Of a stretch of DNA of 64,000 nt, positions 46,478 to 60,400 are shown piece after piece. The position numbers and the translations under genes were made by a program. The stretch spans positions 186,001-250,000 of the forward strand of contig JAODTK010005733.1 in the NCBI GenBank assembly GCA_026419785.1, read 5' to 3'. Under the pieces are notes generated by a model that searched no databases, had not been told where the DNA came from, and was given only the letters and a program-made list of their open reading frames with translations. The stretch is from Sclerodactyla briareus (taxonomy: Eukaryota > Echinodermata > Holothuroidea > Dendrochirotida > Sclerodactylidae). How positions within the stretch are numbered: position 1 is the first letter of the stretch; every line of letters begins with the position of its first letter.

Positions 46478-48008
46478 CCTTTCTTACTAAAATCCTTTGC
46501 CGACGAGTTGTCTGTTCCATTAGCTATTATTTTCCAATAAGACTCTGCAAGAAGGTATTGTTCCGGATGATTGGAGGAGAGCAAATGTTTCTCCTATTTT
46601 CAAGAAAGGTAAACGGTCTCTTCCTTGTAATTACAGCCAGTCAGTCTTACTAGTGTGTCTGCAAGGTAATGGAATCAATAATTCGGGATCATATGGTTGA
46701 TATTCAATGAGCATAGTCTGATTAGGGATTCGCAGCAGGGTTAGGAAAAATCGTTCGTTTTGACTAATCTCTTGGAATTTATGGAAGATGTTACATGTTC
46801 TGTTGACAACGGGCAATGTGTTGATATAATATTCCGTGGACGTTCAGAAAGCTTTTGACAAGGTCCTCATGAGCGTCTCTTGCTCAAGTTGGAGAGCTTT
46901 GGCATGAGGGGAATGTCCTTAAGTGGATTCGTGAGTGGCTTCATAATAGGGAACTACGAGTTGTCATTAATGGGCGGTCGTCTTCTTGGCAAAAGTCACT
47001 AGTGGTGTTCCCCAGAGATCGGTTCTCGGGCCGTTACTCTATCTGGCGTCCGTATATGACGATCTTGAAGGATCTGTTCATTCCAGGGTTTAGAAGTTCG
47101 CAGACGATACAAGTTGTTATCGGGAGGTCGGTTCGAATGATGATGCTGAAATTGTTCAAAGGATCTGGATACAATTTCCAAATGGTCTTCCGACTGGCAA
47201 ATGTTTTGCAATGTCGACAAGTGCAAAGTTATGCATGTTGTTTTTCACAATCGCAACGCTTCCTTCAAGTTAAATGGCCAAAATATTCAGGAGGTGATTT
47301 CAGAAAAAGATCTTGGGGTTTGTTTTGATTCTTCTTTGAAACCTTCCAAGCAGTGTGCCGAAGCTGCTAGAAGAGGTAATTGGATTCTTGGCTTGATTAG
47401 ATGTTCACTTCAGTTTCCTTGATAATGATATTGTTGTCAGGCTGTTTAAGCAACTGGTGAGACCGCACCTGGAATATTCTGTACAAGTGTGGAATCCCTA
47501 CGTTGCAAAAGACAAGCAGGTTAGTGAAAACGTTCAGCGTAGGGCAACTAGAATGATTCACTGTCTGAAAAATTTATCACGAGGAAAGATTAAGGGCCGG
47601 TTTCTCGGTCAACTACCGTGGAGCGAGCGGAATTCGGGGGACTTGATCCAGGTTTTCAAAATTGTCCATGACCGATGCCTTCCTTTCACTACGTCGTTGA
47701 ATTTTCCAATGTTACTACAAATAGAGGCCACTGTCTCAAGCTTCGTGGCAAGCGCTGCCGATGGACATTCGTAAATATTTCTTCTCGCAGAGAGTGATCA
47801 GTGCGTGGAATTGTCTTCCTGAAAATGTTGTTCTCTAAGAGTGTGAATGCGTTCAAGAACAGTCTTGATTTATTTTTCAGGAATCACGGGCGAATTCTTT
47901 AGTGGTTTGGTTCATTTTTCTTTCCTGGATGTTGTGGCTCCGGGGTGTTTATGAGGATTTTGTCCTTCCTGACCCTTATTCACTAAACTAAACAAAACTG
48001 AACTTAAC
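46478..48008 (+). mobile_element. CR1/Jockey-like non-LTR retrotransposon relic, RT to 3' end
   Basis: Translation in shifting frames gives an ordered non-LTR reverse transcriptase: FADELSVPLAIIF (about 46498), GIVPDDWRRANVSPIFKKGK (46554), QKAFDKV (46845), HERLLLKLESFGMRG, LKWIREWLHNRELRVVINGR (about 46918), SGVPQRSVLGPL (47001), the catalytic FADD at 47097-47108, NGQNIQEVISEKDLGV, RPHLEYSVQVWNPY (47460), QRRATRMI, then MDIRKYFFSQRVISAWNCLP and VNAFKNSLDLFF, ending at a stop at 47900-47902. A 3' untranslated part follows up to an ATT run. I count at least five frameshifts and several stops; the usual glycine after SGVPQ is Arg. The endonuclease half is missing, so this is a 5'-truncated, inactive copy. 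Confidence 0.93.
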
Positions 48009-48111
48009 TATTATTATTATTATTATTATGATTATGATTATTATTATTATTATGATTATTATTATTATTATTATTAGTAGTAGTAGTAGTAGAGTAGTAG
48101 TAGTAGTAGTA

Positions 48112-48149
<38 letters not shown>

Positions 48150-48150
48150 T
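48009..48150. repeat. (ATT)n then (TAG)n microsatellite
   Basis: ATT units with a few ATG variants run from 48009 to about 48075, then TAG units with two slips to about 48150. This may combine the tail of the retrotransposon with the ATT portion of the array it entered. Confidence 0.95.
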
Positions 48151-48962
48151 GAACACTGACATAATCGTCCACGCACTACCATCATCCACCCATCACCATT
48201 ATCATCGCCACCATCAATATCATCACCAATGTCCAACATCATCATCATTATTATTGCACCATCATTGTGATCACTGTGATCACCACGCACCGCCATCATC
48301 ATCCGTCCATCAGCATTATCATCGCCACCATCAATATCATCCATGATTATCCACCATCATTATCACTGTTATCGCACCATCATTATGATTACAAAACACC
48401 ATCGTCCACGCACCGCCATCATCATCCATCCATCACCATTATCATCGCCTCCATCAAAATCATCACCACTGTCCATCATTATCACTATTATAGCACCATC
48501 AGTATAATGAAAAGAAAAAAAACACAATGGTAAACGCCCTACCATCATAATCCACCCGTCCCCACTACAATCGCTACAATCATCATCATTACCACCACCA
48601 TCTCATCATCAACTAACATATCAACATCAACATTACTGCCATATAAAATCATCATCACCAGCATCAAAATCATCATCCATGTCATCGACAATGCCATCCA
48701 CCATCTTCATCACCAAAATTTCCATCACAAACACCATCGTCAAATCACGAACATCATCATCTCACCATCGCCATTATCTTCGCCACCATCAACCCACCAT
48801 CACCATTGTCTTCGCAACCAGCATCCCATCATCATTATTATCTTCACCGCCACCGCCGTGCCACGATCACCATTATCGTCGCCACCATCATTGCTATCAT
48901 TACCCTCGACGTCATCATCGCTACACCATGCCACCATCATCACCGCCATTATAATCGCCATT
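48151..48962. repeat. CAT-rich array, right part, with units of about 120 bp
   Basis: ACCATTATCATCGCCACCAT and close variants start at 48195, 48312 and 48435, about 117 and 123 bases apart, each preceded by CCACGCACYRCCATCATC-like words and followed by CATCACCA.TGTCCA. Further right the order decays into general CAT/CAC/ATC text. The His/Ser/Thr-rich plus frames (48149-48346, 48267-48533, 48679-48954) are translations of the repeat. Confidence 0.9.
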
Positions 48963-51900
48963 GACAGGTCTCCAGTGACATGTTGTGAAATAGGGGTTGG
49001 TTCCGCTTGAAGGGTGGTACCGCAATATGTTGGTTGTCCACAAAGGCAATGTGTGTGCAACTGCTCCATTGTAGGGTTATGAAGGAAGCCGATTACTCAG
49101 CTGTCTGTATAACATTGACTGGACATGATGTAATGACTCACATCCTTATGCCTTGATATCCTCATAGCGTTCATTAGACTTGTCACATTGGACGTAGCTA
49201 TAGGCTGATGTTGAACAAGAGTACTACACACACAGGTAATGCCATTAATTATTGTGACCGCCTTCTAATTGAATAGTGTAGACAGTACGTTCTAATTATA
49301 TCGTTCATACGTCCAGACTACTGTGATTATGAACGTTGATTGCATAATCATAATACACAGATTTCAATGTCAAGCGCACTTTTAGCAATATATACAGTTA
49401 CCGCCTAACCGTAGGAAGTGTAATTTCCCCTACCGTTTAAACACTCGCTACACGTTCTACGCGCTACCTCCTATAGGCGATCGCCGCTGCATCCTACCGT
49501 TATATCCCTATGCGAAATCGCCTAGGCTGTCAGACGTCACATCGGCATCTTCCTACCCGCGGGGGGAATTTGAAATCGACCATGCGGCGCTCGCCGGTGG
49601 CCCATCTCGGAACGACCCCTTTGTGAAATTAGGACCCGGGCGTGTTTATTATCATTACATTAGCTTTCGATGTGAGTGTTTACAGTGTACGCTGGGAGTA
49701 CGCGGAGCAGAACGAAAATGTAATTTAGGTTGCTATCGCAAGCAACAGGGCGAGTATGTAGGTTGGAATATATACGTGCCTCGATAAGTTGTTAAGCAAT
49801 GCAAGGTCGACATCAGTAAATTGCCAAAGGCGATTTCTTATGAGTTCCTGCTCCTGAACTCCACACTGCATGAACGCCATCGAGCGAATTAGGGTGTATA
49901 ATAGCTAGCTATAGCGGTATCCCAACCAGTAAATAACCTTCCTAATGTCCCGCGCATTATGTGGTTCCATTGCGTTCCAGTCAAGATAAATTTGGGTACT
50001 CCCTCCTGATACATTGTTGAGTTCACCTGTGGCCAGTAGCTAGGTATGCTGAATAAATTTCCTTTTCCATGGCTAATACTGGGCACGGCAGAGTGACAGT
50101 TTATATTGCACTCGATATTGTATTGTGGTCCTCTTCTACACTGTAAACAAGTGGAAAACTAATGCGAAGACAAAGTACATAGTTTATACTAGAGTACGGG
50201 TACCGCGTATAAGTCCAACATTGAACATCAACGAGCGCGGACCGCATATACCAAACGAAACATGAAACAAGAATATTGGAGGGGATGGCAAAATGTCGTA
50301 TAATATCGTTTTTGTCGGGAACAAACTCCTAAATTTACAGCAGAGCGTGCATAGGGGCAGTGGCATGCTCGCTTATACTGTCATAGCCAATAATGTTCTT
50401 GAAGCGTCATAAATACTTAGCTAGTTAAACGTATTACTCGATGGACGGGACGTATACCTTCAAGCATGATTCAAGTGATCAGCGCGATGACTAGTAGGCC
50501 TAGTTGGAGTTTCGCGTCCAATCAGTCTCACAGTAACATGGGCCAACTAACATGGCGATTCGAGAATTTTTACACATGGGAAACCCTCGGGAAATTCAAC
50601 TCTGGTCTGTTGGGTGTAAACCCCACTTCCTAGCTACTAGACTGCGTTACCCTGACTTGGGATGGATCACATGGTGCTCATTCATGGATGCTGTTGCTCC
50701 AGTCGTAATTTGATTTGGGACCGTGTATCCGGTCAGTTTGTAGCCGTCATCTCTGGTTAACAGGTGAGCTAGAGGCGGCCACTGGTCCTGGGATGCACTG
50801 CAATACCTTATAAACCAGGGGGATGTAAGTGATAACCTATAGTTTTTGCCGTGATCGGCCTTTTGGAAACGGAGACTCTGACCTGACCTCGGGAAGGCTC
50901 ACCTTTATTTTATCGTAGGGCAGCATGGCACCAAAAATTCCAATCGGTCCCCCTACCCACGAGAAGGCTAGGCAATACCCTAGTTCCGGCACAGGTATTG
51001 ATTTTATAATGCGATTGCAATGACATTGCAATGCAATTATGATGATATTATTAACGCGATAATAATGATGTTATGATGTTATTTGATGATATTATTGATA
51101 TGATGCCAGAGGATACTCCCAACTAAATCAGTGCACAGGGATTTCCGGAAGCGTACTCGAACATAAACTACACGCCCTATTACTAACGTGGCATTTTGCG
51201 ATTATTAGCCTGAGCACCCCTCCCCTATATGACAATATCGCATCTCAGGTCGAACTTCAGTCTGAAGGAGTAAAACGCTACCTAATGACTCTTTGACTAG
51301 TATTGGTAACGGGGGACTTTGCTTTTCGCTTGAGCAGGTAGGCCCTAGATAGAGACTGTATAGATTCAGTATATTCGGACAACCTGAAATGTACGCGTAC
51401 TCTCACTTCCGAGTATATTCTATTGACATCAGATCAGATTTGCGTACTTGTGATCCGGTAAAATGTACTCGTACAGATAGGCCCACGCATGATCTGCTGA
51501 AATATCCAGGTTTACTAGTAAACGGGCGAATGTACTCCACTACAAACAGACAGACTTGATCCCGATGGCCTGGGTAGTCCAGCGAGGGGTCACTTCTGGA
51601 CGGAGGCCGCACATCGCCTCCGGTTGACTATGTCAATCAGATACGTGTAAACAAGCTGTAGATTGGCTCTTCGCTCTCCCCTTAATGTTATCGCATAAGT
51701 CCACACCCTGAAAATATAGGAAACGGTTAAGAATCGGCTGAAAGAGCCACAGGGGAAGGCATTGGAAAACAGTGAAAACGTAACTTTAGATCACTAATCT
51801 GGTTGAGAAGGACGGAATCTGTAATTGATTAAGATGTGTTAGACTACTGCCTGTTCACTGTACCGTGCGCACGTCAAATTGACCCTCATAGTGACTGACA

Positions 51901-52371
51901 GTCTTTAATTGATTGAGGGACATTCAATTGAAAGTCGTAAGTGATTAATCACGGATGCAGGGTTTTAGAGGTTGAAAGGCCTGCTCTGCATACACGCTTC
52001 GGGATACGGCGGATAAAATTACTAACTTTTATACTAACCGAAAATAAGCGGAACGCAGTGTCGGTAACGAACTTTGAAACTCTCGTATTTATTCATTGTT
52101 AAACACGCTGAAATAGAAGCAATTCCAGTCCATCATATCCGCTAGGAAGCGAAATTTGCAAACAGTAGGCGAAAGGCTGATTATATTAATATTAGCCTTT
52201 ACACTACTTTTGCTTCCAGGAGCTAACTTGATGCCATGTGAAATAGTAATTATTAATTAGACAGAGTTATCGTGCACTACCAAAAAAGAACTAATCATAT
52301 TATATAAGACGTCTTAACGTTGCGTCGTCTCCATCAGAAATCCCCACTCCATCTCCCCGCACTCTCTCCCC
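48963..52371. other. No recognised gene
   Basis: Unique-looking sequence. GATGATATTATT-like words cluster at 51030-51105, and AAATGTACGCGTAC (about 51388) is echoed by AAATGTACTCGTAC (about 51461). A TAGGCCTA octamer lies at 50495-50502. No exon or RNA is supportable. Confidence 0.5.
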
Positions 52372-52388
52372 CTCTCTCTCTCTCTCTC
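52372..52388. repeat. Short (CT)n tract
   Basis: Eight to nine CT units preceded by a C/T-rich lead-in. Confidence 0.85.
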
Positions 52389-52591
52389 AAGTGATGCGCT
52401 GGTAAGATATCAGCTGTTAATTATTGATAAGTCAATGATCAACACGTCAATCAAGTTAATAATCAATAAGTTTATCATCAATAAGATTCTCCCGACGCAA
52501 CTTTCATGTTTATGTTGGATATGGAGGCAAATGCACTCTATTTTATCTTTCATTCGAAATTGTGGCTTATAGATATACAATTATGCATACA

Positions 52592-52620
52592 TAATATATA
52601 TATATATATTATATATATAG

Positions 52621-52654
<34 letters not shown>

Positions 52655-52690
52655 TATAATATATATATATATATATTATATATATATATT
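52592..52690. repeat. (TA)n microsatellite
   Basis: About 100 bases of TA with a few TAATAT/TATTAT slips. The overlapping 63-codon Tyr/Ile-rich frame is a translation of it. Confidence 0.95.
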
Positions 52691-53788
52691 TCATTGATAC
52701 GTTGTGAGCAAGAGGGAATCATATACGTTGCGTTTTATCATTAGGCCTTCATCTGGCATTTCTAATGAATTCTCTTTTTCTCTGTCTATTCCATCAAGAA
52801 CACATCTGTCGCTAACGGCGGAAGTTATGACATTGAGCCGAAAACGATTCCCACTTTTGTGCTATATGCCATCTTGCATATTCGATAACTGTCACTCCAC
52901 CAAGATTATATGAAATTACATCGTTCCATTTGTGTTATATGGCAGTATGAATGGCACTTAAACTGCGGGGCATAATAACTGTATTGTTATTGTTTTCACT
53001 GAACAATTGTACAACCCCGGATATAATTGCGTTTGTCAGGTTTGTAAGTTATTGTAATCTGCAGTCTCCGACTCCATATATTCCGTAAACGCATCTCTCT
53101 CGGAAGTTTGAAAACAATTCTATCCACATGACCCTTTGTCAAAATTTGCATCTAGAAAGTACAACTTGACAAAGACGTACAGAGTACGGCCCGAAGCAAT
53201 GAATAAGGTTCAAAGATTTTCAGGTTTCTCATGTTCTCCTATCGAACGGACGACAAAAATGTATGAATTATGATCCCACTTCGAATATGGAGTCCAGCTG
53301 CTCGTTCATTATGACTGAAAAAACTGCTTAATTGTTTCAAAATAATGATTGGAATCAATCATTTAATTGATTCGATAAATTATCTCATTTAGAGAGCTCT
53401 TATCTTTTCGTGCCTATGTTTTCCGCCAATGTAATTAAATTACCCTACGGTATCTGCCAAAGGCTCATGACTACCGGGTTACCCCATCCGAACCTATCAG
53501 GGGTGGCATTGTAATAAGAGTACTAACAACAATCCACGTCAAGGTATCAAATGCGTAAGGTCACGATAAAGGTAGCTTGAATTACAAATAGTCTACGAGC
53601 TCTCGTTTATGGGAAGTCGAAAGCTTCCGAAAGTCATTGTTTCTTTTCAAGAGTAAAAATGTCTTTTTTGTGAACCCGTTGTTCTGCAGTATCAACCCGT
53701 TTTCGGTTTTTTATTATCTCATCGGTCTCGAAGGGCCAGATGAAATATTGCAGTCAGTTTGCCATTTCACCTTTGTTTACCGTTGCTA
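52691..53788. other. No recognised feature
   Basis: AT-rich sequence with only short frames. I see no repeat or motif I can support. Confidence 0.5.
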
Positions 53789-53818
53789 GTTGCCATAGCA
53801 ATGGTTGCTATGGTAACC
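53789..53818. promoter_or_regulatory. Two adjacent X-box-like palindromes
   Basis: GTTGCCATAGCAAT at 53789-53802 is immediately followed by GGTTGCTATGGTAACC at 53803-53818. Both resemble the RFX X-box (GTNRCC, spacer, RGYAAC); the second is a perfect palindrome. RFX sites control ciliary genes in animals, but such palindromes also occur inside repeats, and I see no gene start next to this one. Confidence 0.35.
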
Positions 53819-54029
53819 ATACTGGTGGTTAGGTACTATCCACTGAGGGGTACCCATTGGTCGGGTACCCGTGTACGTGTACGTGGTGTGTGTTTGCGTT
53901 GGTCGTCAGGATTTTTGATGGTTTTACGGCAGCTATCTCATTTTGGAGTAGTGCTCCCTGAAACAAAGTTAAATTTTGCACACACTTGATAAGTCACAAA
54001 ACACATCTTTGTTTCAGAATAAGGTGAAA

Positions 54030-54410
54030 ACTATCAAAATTGTGGAATTTAGAGGGCAAAAAAACGAATTTTGGGGCAATTTCTCTATTTTACGGAATAA
54101 TTTTCACTATTTTCCAAAATATTCGCGTTTTTGAGGGCGGAATGATTTCAAACTTGTAGCAATGTGAAAGGTAAAAAGGCACAAAGCAAATTCTCCCATG
54201 CCAATCAGCAGAAAGAAAAATTACCAAATATGTGGAATTTGGGGGGAAAAAAATGGGTTTGGAGGCCCCAATTGGGAATTTCCGAAATCTGTTCTGGTTT
54301 CAGTATATTCAGAAATTGGGAGGACTGAACGATTCCAAATTTTAGAACAAGGTACAGGTATCAAACCAAAGGGTTTTCCCAGCATTTATGCTGTATATTT
54401 ACTGAAATTT
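54030..54410 (+). repeat. Degenerate tandem duplication of about 190 bp
   Basis: CTATCAAAATTGTGGAATTT (about 54031) and TTACCAAATATGTGGAATTT (about 54220) start two similar blocks, each continuing through G-rich, AAAAAA and TTTTGGGG-like words and ending in AATGATTTCAAACTTGTAGC or AACGATTCCAAATTTTAGAA followed by AAGGTA. The similarity is clear but degraded. Confidence 0.5.
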
Positions 54411-57400
54411 CTATGAATATGAATATTTTTTGGGGAAAACACCGGTTTCTAGACTTATGTTGATTAAAAAAAAATTCTTGGGTAACTCGTGAAAATGATG
54501 AAAACATAGGCAAAGCCAAGTAGGAAACAACTGATTAGTTCCACATTTGCTGATGAGATCCTGCATCTCTTGGGATTGCCATCTTGTTTTTATTTTTTAT
54601 GATATATATATTCAGCAAAAAACCAGATCAAATCCGATCGTTCAATCCGTTTTTTGATCAAGAGGGATTATGGCTCCATGCTAATTCAAGATTCCACTCT
54701 AAAAGCAGTCTCATGGACTGAACACTTTTCTAAACACTGTTGTGTTATCACTTCTGGAACGCGTTCATTTTTAACCATGTTTAAAGCCAGAAAACCTACC
54801 AATAAACGTATACGATAGCAATTCGTAATCTGACACCCCGTGTTCAGACGCGTTCAACGAATGTTCAATCCTAAACACTGTTGAATGCACTTACCTAGTA
54901 TTTGTTATCCGCATCTCGCTCATGCCCCAGAGTTTATATTCATAATAGATTGATTGAAACGGGTTAACTTGGGTTGTGAAAACTCATATAAGCGAGCTAA
55001 TTAGGCAATGACACTATGTGGGGTTTTCTATTTCGTAAATTTTCCGATTCTTTTCATCATTCCAGCTTTTCATAGGGGAATAACATTTCAACCATGACGA
55101 TGGCAAGCAAGTTTTAATTACCATATTGTCAGTATAGGCTATGACCCGACAAAGTTATTTAAAATTCAGGAAAATACACCTAACTACATGCATGGAAAGG
55201 TCAAAAGGTCGTGGAAAGATTAAAGGACGACAATGTATGAGTGTACAGTGGACAGAGACATGTCACATGTGTTATAGGGAAAGAAAACTAGAACGCAAAC
55301 TCTGTGTAGTGATTTTCTTGCAGTATGACCGTGAAGATTCTGATGATGAGACTTTTCACCTGCTGACCTGTCTTTTGTTAGACCCTTCTTTTTACAGGAT
55401 ATTACTGGAAATGGTATTTCGCCTGGTACACAAAGCTCCATATAGGTTCTGGGCGTTGACGTGCCCATAAAAATTGGATTAGAACATAGACCTGCTGTAA
55501 CCGAGTCGTTGAATTACCCCCATCCCCCCTCGCCCCACTGTTCACGACTCAATCATCCTATCCTGTGTGTCCGATCATGTAAGTGTTAAGTGTGGTGAAT
55601 GATAAAGAATGATCTTGGAAAGAAATGAGAGAAAGGACAATTTGGAAGGACAGCTGTGTGTTGTATTGTAAGGGCAAAAAGGACATCAGAAGAAAGGGCG
55701 ATGACCAAAATACGCGACACTGCCATTTCAATATGGAAAAAATAGTCAAATCAAAGTGTATGACACTGAGCTGAAGTCGAGACGAGTTGCTCTCACTTCA
55801 CGATAGAGTTTACATGAGCGATATTTGCAAGTATGGGAATAAAGAACTCTATTCTTCAGTAGGGGCCACGTACGCTGGGAAGGGCACTTTGCCGTCAAGC
55901 GCTCGTCTCCAGACACCTCGGTCCTGACTTATTGAGCTGCCAGGATCAGGTGATGTCCGGACGATGGACATGCAGTGTTATGAGACGGACAAACCATTTT
56001 TCATACGTTACATGCGACACCAGGTACCCATCATCGCCGAGTCGGCTGGGATGCCCACACCGGTCACCAAACCCATAACTAGGGAGACAATCGGAAGGGC
56101 TAGAGCTCGCGTCCCATCCGAGCTCTACTGGTCATGTGCCCCCCCCCAGTATGAAATTAATGTTCCCAAGCCTAGAGAAGGACGACACGCCTCTAAGGAA
56201 CGAACCCACAAACAACCTATGGATTATAGCCCATTTGCAATGTTCATAGAATTACATATAGACAGGAAACAATACAATCCTGTGTAGAGTAGTTTGCTTA
56301 GTTCACGAAAAAAAAGGGTAAGGTGGACGGAACTCCTCATGAAAGACCCTAGTGAGCAACAAACATCCCAAAAGAGAAGAATACCAGATGCTAAAGAATT
56401 CGCCCACAATTCTTGAAAAATAAATCGAGACAGATTGTTGTGAAACTGTGTGATACACGTCTTGGGAAGAAGGCGTATCATTCTACACGTTAATAAAAAC
56501 AGCAACAATGAAATATTAATATTTATGAACCAGTTTGTTCAACGTGTTCGAATTCTCACACCTCCCTCACCGGGAAGAAAAGAAATGACAGTATGAGAGT
56601 ATAAATACTGTTTTTAAAACCACATTTTATATTAGTTTCTCAGCGAAATCTGAATTTCCAATATTTATATTTAAATATTTTTTACATCGCATTTTTTTTA
56701 TCTCTTCATTTTTCTTTCTAAAAATAATACCGTTTTATTTAAGTGTATTCTACCTCTTATGGCTTGTAATGCGCCTAAGTCTCGTGGTTATGGCGCTATT
56801 TAACTGATTTTACTTATTTATTATTATTGATCAGATTGTAATATAACTTGCTCCAATATAGTCCCCAAATGCGATGATAATGGCATCATACACAGGATAT
56901 CCTCGTTGAGAGATAAAGATCTATATGCTGACGTAGTTGATTTTTTTCAGAACTGGCCTTACTTTTTTTCTGGATTTTCTATTTCGATCATAGTTGAGTC
57001 TGTGATGCCTAGTGGCTAATATGGGACAATTTATATTACTTTTCATCAGTTCCTACAGTCTCTGCATTGAATTAATATGTTCAAATAATGGCGTTTCGAT
57101 GCTCCCGGACTCTCATAGTTGATGAGGAAAACCTTAAATAAATGATAATGCTAAAAGACTGTTTAAGTAAATAGAAATTCGACTTCATGTTCTAGTGTTT
57201 CGTATGAAATAATTCATTCAATGATCCCTTCTGATACAACAAGAGGAAGTACACAAAATATGTGTTTCAATTTTATCACTTTGTATCCATTTTTGCTGGA
57301 AATAATGAAGAGTCGATATAGTCAATAAAGTATGTTAATGAGCTCGTGTTTTAAGATCAATCCAACCTATGAATCAATCGAGAATGTGTTGAACATGTGT

Positions 57401-60400
57401 TAAAATGTAAACATGCGGGAAATGTTCATGATACATTGTTACCTGTGTGGTACAGCTGGTTACCTGTATTTGTGGAACCTTTCAAACCTTGCCGGAATTT
57501 CTTTTAAAAATGATTAACTATAATCCGATTATAGTGTTCAACTAGTTTAATGATTAACTATCTAATATGATTACTATAACTGGATGAATTAAGTAACATG
57601 CAAACGTTCGGATTGCAAACGGCAGTGCAGAGAAAAGCAAACTCATCTCTTCAACGAATAGTAGCAATAAACCATATCAGTTCGGAACGTGAGAACAAAA
57701 CCTTCGTCGAATGGATTATATTACATATAGAGTTGTCCTGCCACCAGCTGGCGTAGAGAATACGGACTATTGTTTCCTCAGTCAACGTTCTTTCTTGTTA
57801 GTCTGATCCCAGCTGAAATGACAAACAACAGCAAATTGAATATAAAACGAGTTTCATTGTGACACATTATATTCATCGTCTGGGATAAACAAGTGACTCC
57901 ACTGCAAACGGAGGGTCAATCGACGACTCATAATCGACTAATATACTCGACGCAATATCGTTTTTAACGCCCGTGTTGTTGTCCCACTGCTAAATCACCG
58001 TATGAAGTCCCATGCGGTCATGAACCCCGTGCGGACCCTTCGTTCATGGGTATCATGATATATGTTAACCTGCACATAACATATTTTACAGTTTACCGTG
58101 GTGTGGCAATAATTATATAACCGACTGAATAGTGTTCTGATATAACGTATCTATTATAGCACGTTTTTTTTTCAATGAAATATATTATATTCACACACCT
58201 CGAAACCGATAAGTTTAAATTGATTAAATAATTTACTAATTACTCAATAAGATACCGTTTATATACTTTCGCGAAGAACATAACAAATTGTTCCTCGATG
58301 ATCCTGAGCTAAGTAATTAGAAAATACAACAGATCATTTATTTATCATAAATCACCAGGCGAAGCATGTTACCCACCAATTTCTCCCTGTTCAGCTGTTT
58401 TGTTCTCTTTCGGGTGTAATACACAGTTTCTTTTTTAGCAATGTCTTTCATATTCGTTTGGAATGTGATGCTATCTACAATACACCTTAATTCCAATCCT
58501 ACAAGGGGTACATTATTATAAGCAAAAAACAATACGAACGGGTGCAGCGCTCTTTCGTTAAGCTTATTTTAGTCATTAATCGGCCTATAATGATTAACCC
58601 AATATCATTTTTGTCCTAACAGGTCTAGAAACTGAATAGTACAATAAATCGTATGAACAGATATAAGTAGATTGGTATATTCGGGTGTGGTTTCAAAGAA
58701 GCCTGCGAGTCTCGTCGACCTTCCTCAGAAGTGTGTAATGGCTAGTGTAGGAAAACTTATTTTTGCTACTACCGCAATGCTAATGAAACCCCTCATTATG
58801 TTGACTGGTCATGAATATACTAACATTTTCAGACTGATGCATAAACTACTAACCGAGTAAAAAGTGTCGCACACATGACGAAGCGGTAGCCACATTCAGA
58901 CCCATTGAAGCCACTTAACTTCAACGTCTTTTTTTTCCGGCCGCTCAATTTTTTATTCCCTTCAAAAAGTTCATTATTGAATGTTTTCAAGAGCTCGAAG
59001 AGTCTTCTAAAATCATTTTTTGTCCCTCAGGTCCCTTCATTTCATTCACGCAGAATGTTCAGTATTATTCGGTGTCTTGCATAATCCCCCCTGCCTTGAC
59101 CCGCAGTTAGAACGGATTTCCAGGTCCGAATTGTTGTTTAACCACACATTCTAAACCACATGTTGTTTAGCGATGACGTCACCTCTGCTCCGGTGCCACG
59201 GAAGTAGTTGTATCGGAGCGCCCATACAGGACGGTACTCACTCGGGCGCATCGCAGCGGGCCCATGATCAGCTGTGAGATGGGAAAACGTCAAACCGAAG
59301 CTGTCATAATGTGTCAAAAAACACTGTAAACAGTGGTAGGACGCTGTTATCTGTCTAACCTTCGACAAAACGCACAAGGTGTCCTGGATGGGGTGTTGGG
59401 GTGAGTGCTGGGTGGGGGGGGGGAGGTGGATAAGATTCGTAACGGGAGAAGTAAATACGGCAATTAAACTGAACTGAAGTCCCTCTTAATCACATGATAT
59501 CATGATTCATATTATTACAAAGCAAGAGGAAGAAGCACCCAAGCGGGGTATTAAATGGCGATAATATTAATAATATTAGGCTGAGGACCGATAAGAACTT
59601 ACCAAACAGCACCACACACCGCCGAAGGTTCACCCTGAGATTTATATTTGCCAAATCGGCATCCCTCTAATAATAACAATATCATCGTTCACGAGAGCCC
59701 CTCAGTCCTGAATTTCCTGTACACAATTCGAAGTCCAAAAGGTGATCTGGATGACACTGCGAAAGTTAGGTCCACGAAGAAATAATAAATTGTATGACCC
59801 CGATATAGTAGAACATGTAAAGAATCCCTTAAAATAAGATCTGGACGACGGAGTGTTTGTCCATATTCTAGAGCACGGTTCAATTTTGACAGTCGTTCTA
59901 GCACCGTCAATCCGATGGAGAACCAATCTGCTAAACTATTCAGGAACATTATGTAGGGCATTAATATTTACCAATTAAACGCACATTGCCTGTAGCTAAC
60001 ACGTTGCTGATTATACGATCAAGTGTTTAACGGACCAGACAGCCAGATATGCAAAATAGCAACACTTAGGGATGGGGGTGTCGGGTGGGGTGGGGACAGG
60101 ACAGGGTCGTGGTTTCTGAAACAGGTCATGCCAAGAGACAACAAACAATATATTAACATCCTTTGAACGTGTTCAAATCATTCACCAATTAACCATTATA
60201 CTTTTAGCAATCATACATAATACGTCTGGGAATCTAACCTCGTGCTCAACATATGCACATGCCTGCCCAGAGAAGAAGCCAACTCGCCTCCTCCGGGTCC
60301 GAAACCCACAGCCAGGCTGGGTTCCAAGCATACACAAGACTGCTAGACAACGATGAGCAGATGGACTTGCGCTGGTTTACTGGGATGGACGTATCAGCCC

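Noticed and set aside
47002..47328. 108-codon frame within the LINE as a separate protein
   Set aside because: It is the wrong frame: FADD and SGVPQ lie in another frame over the same bases.
48149..48954. His- and Thr-rich proteins
   Set aside because: They are translations of the CAT-type array; similar text appears in other frames and on both strands.
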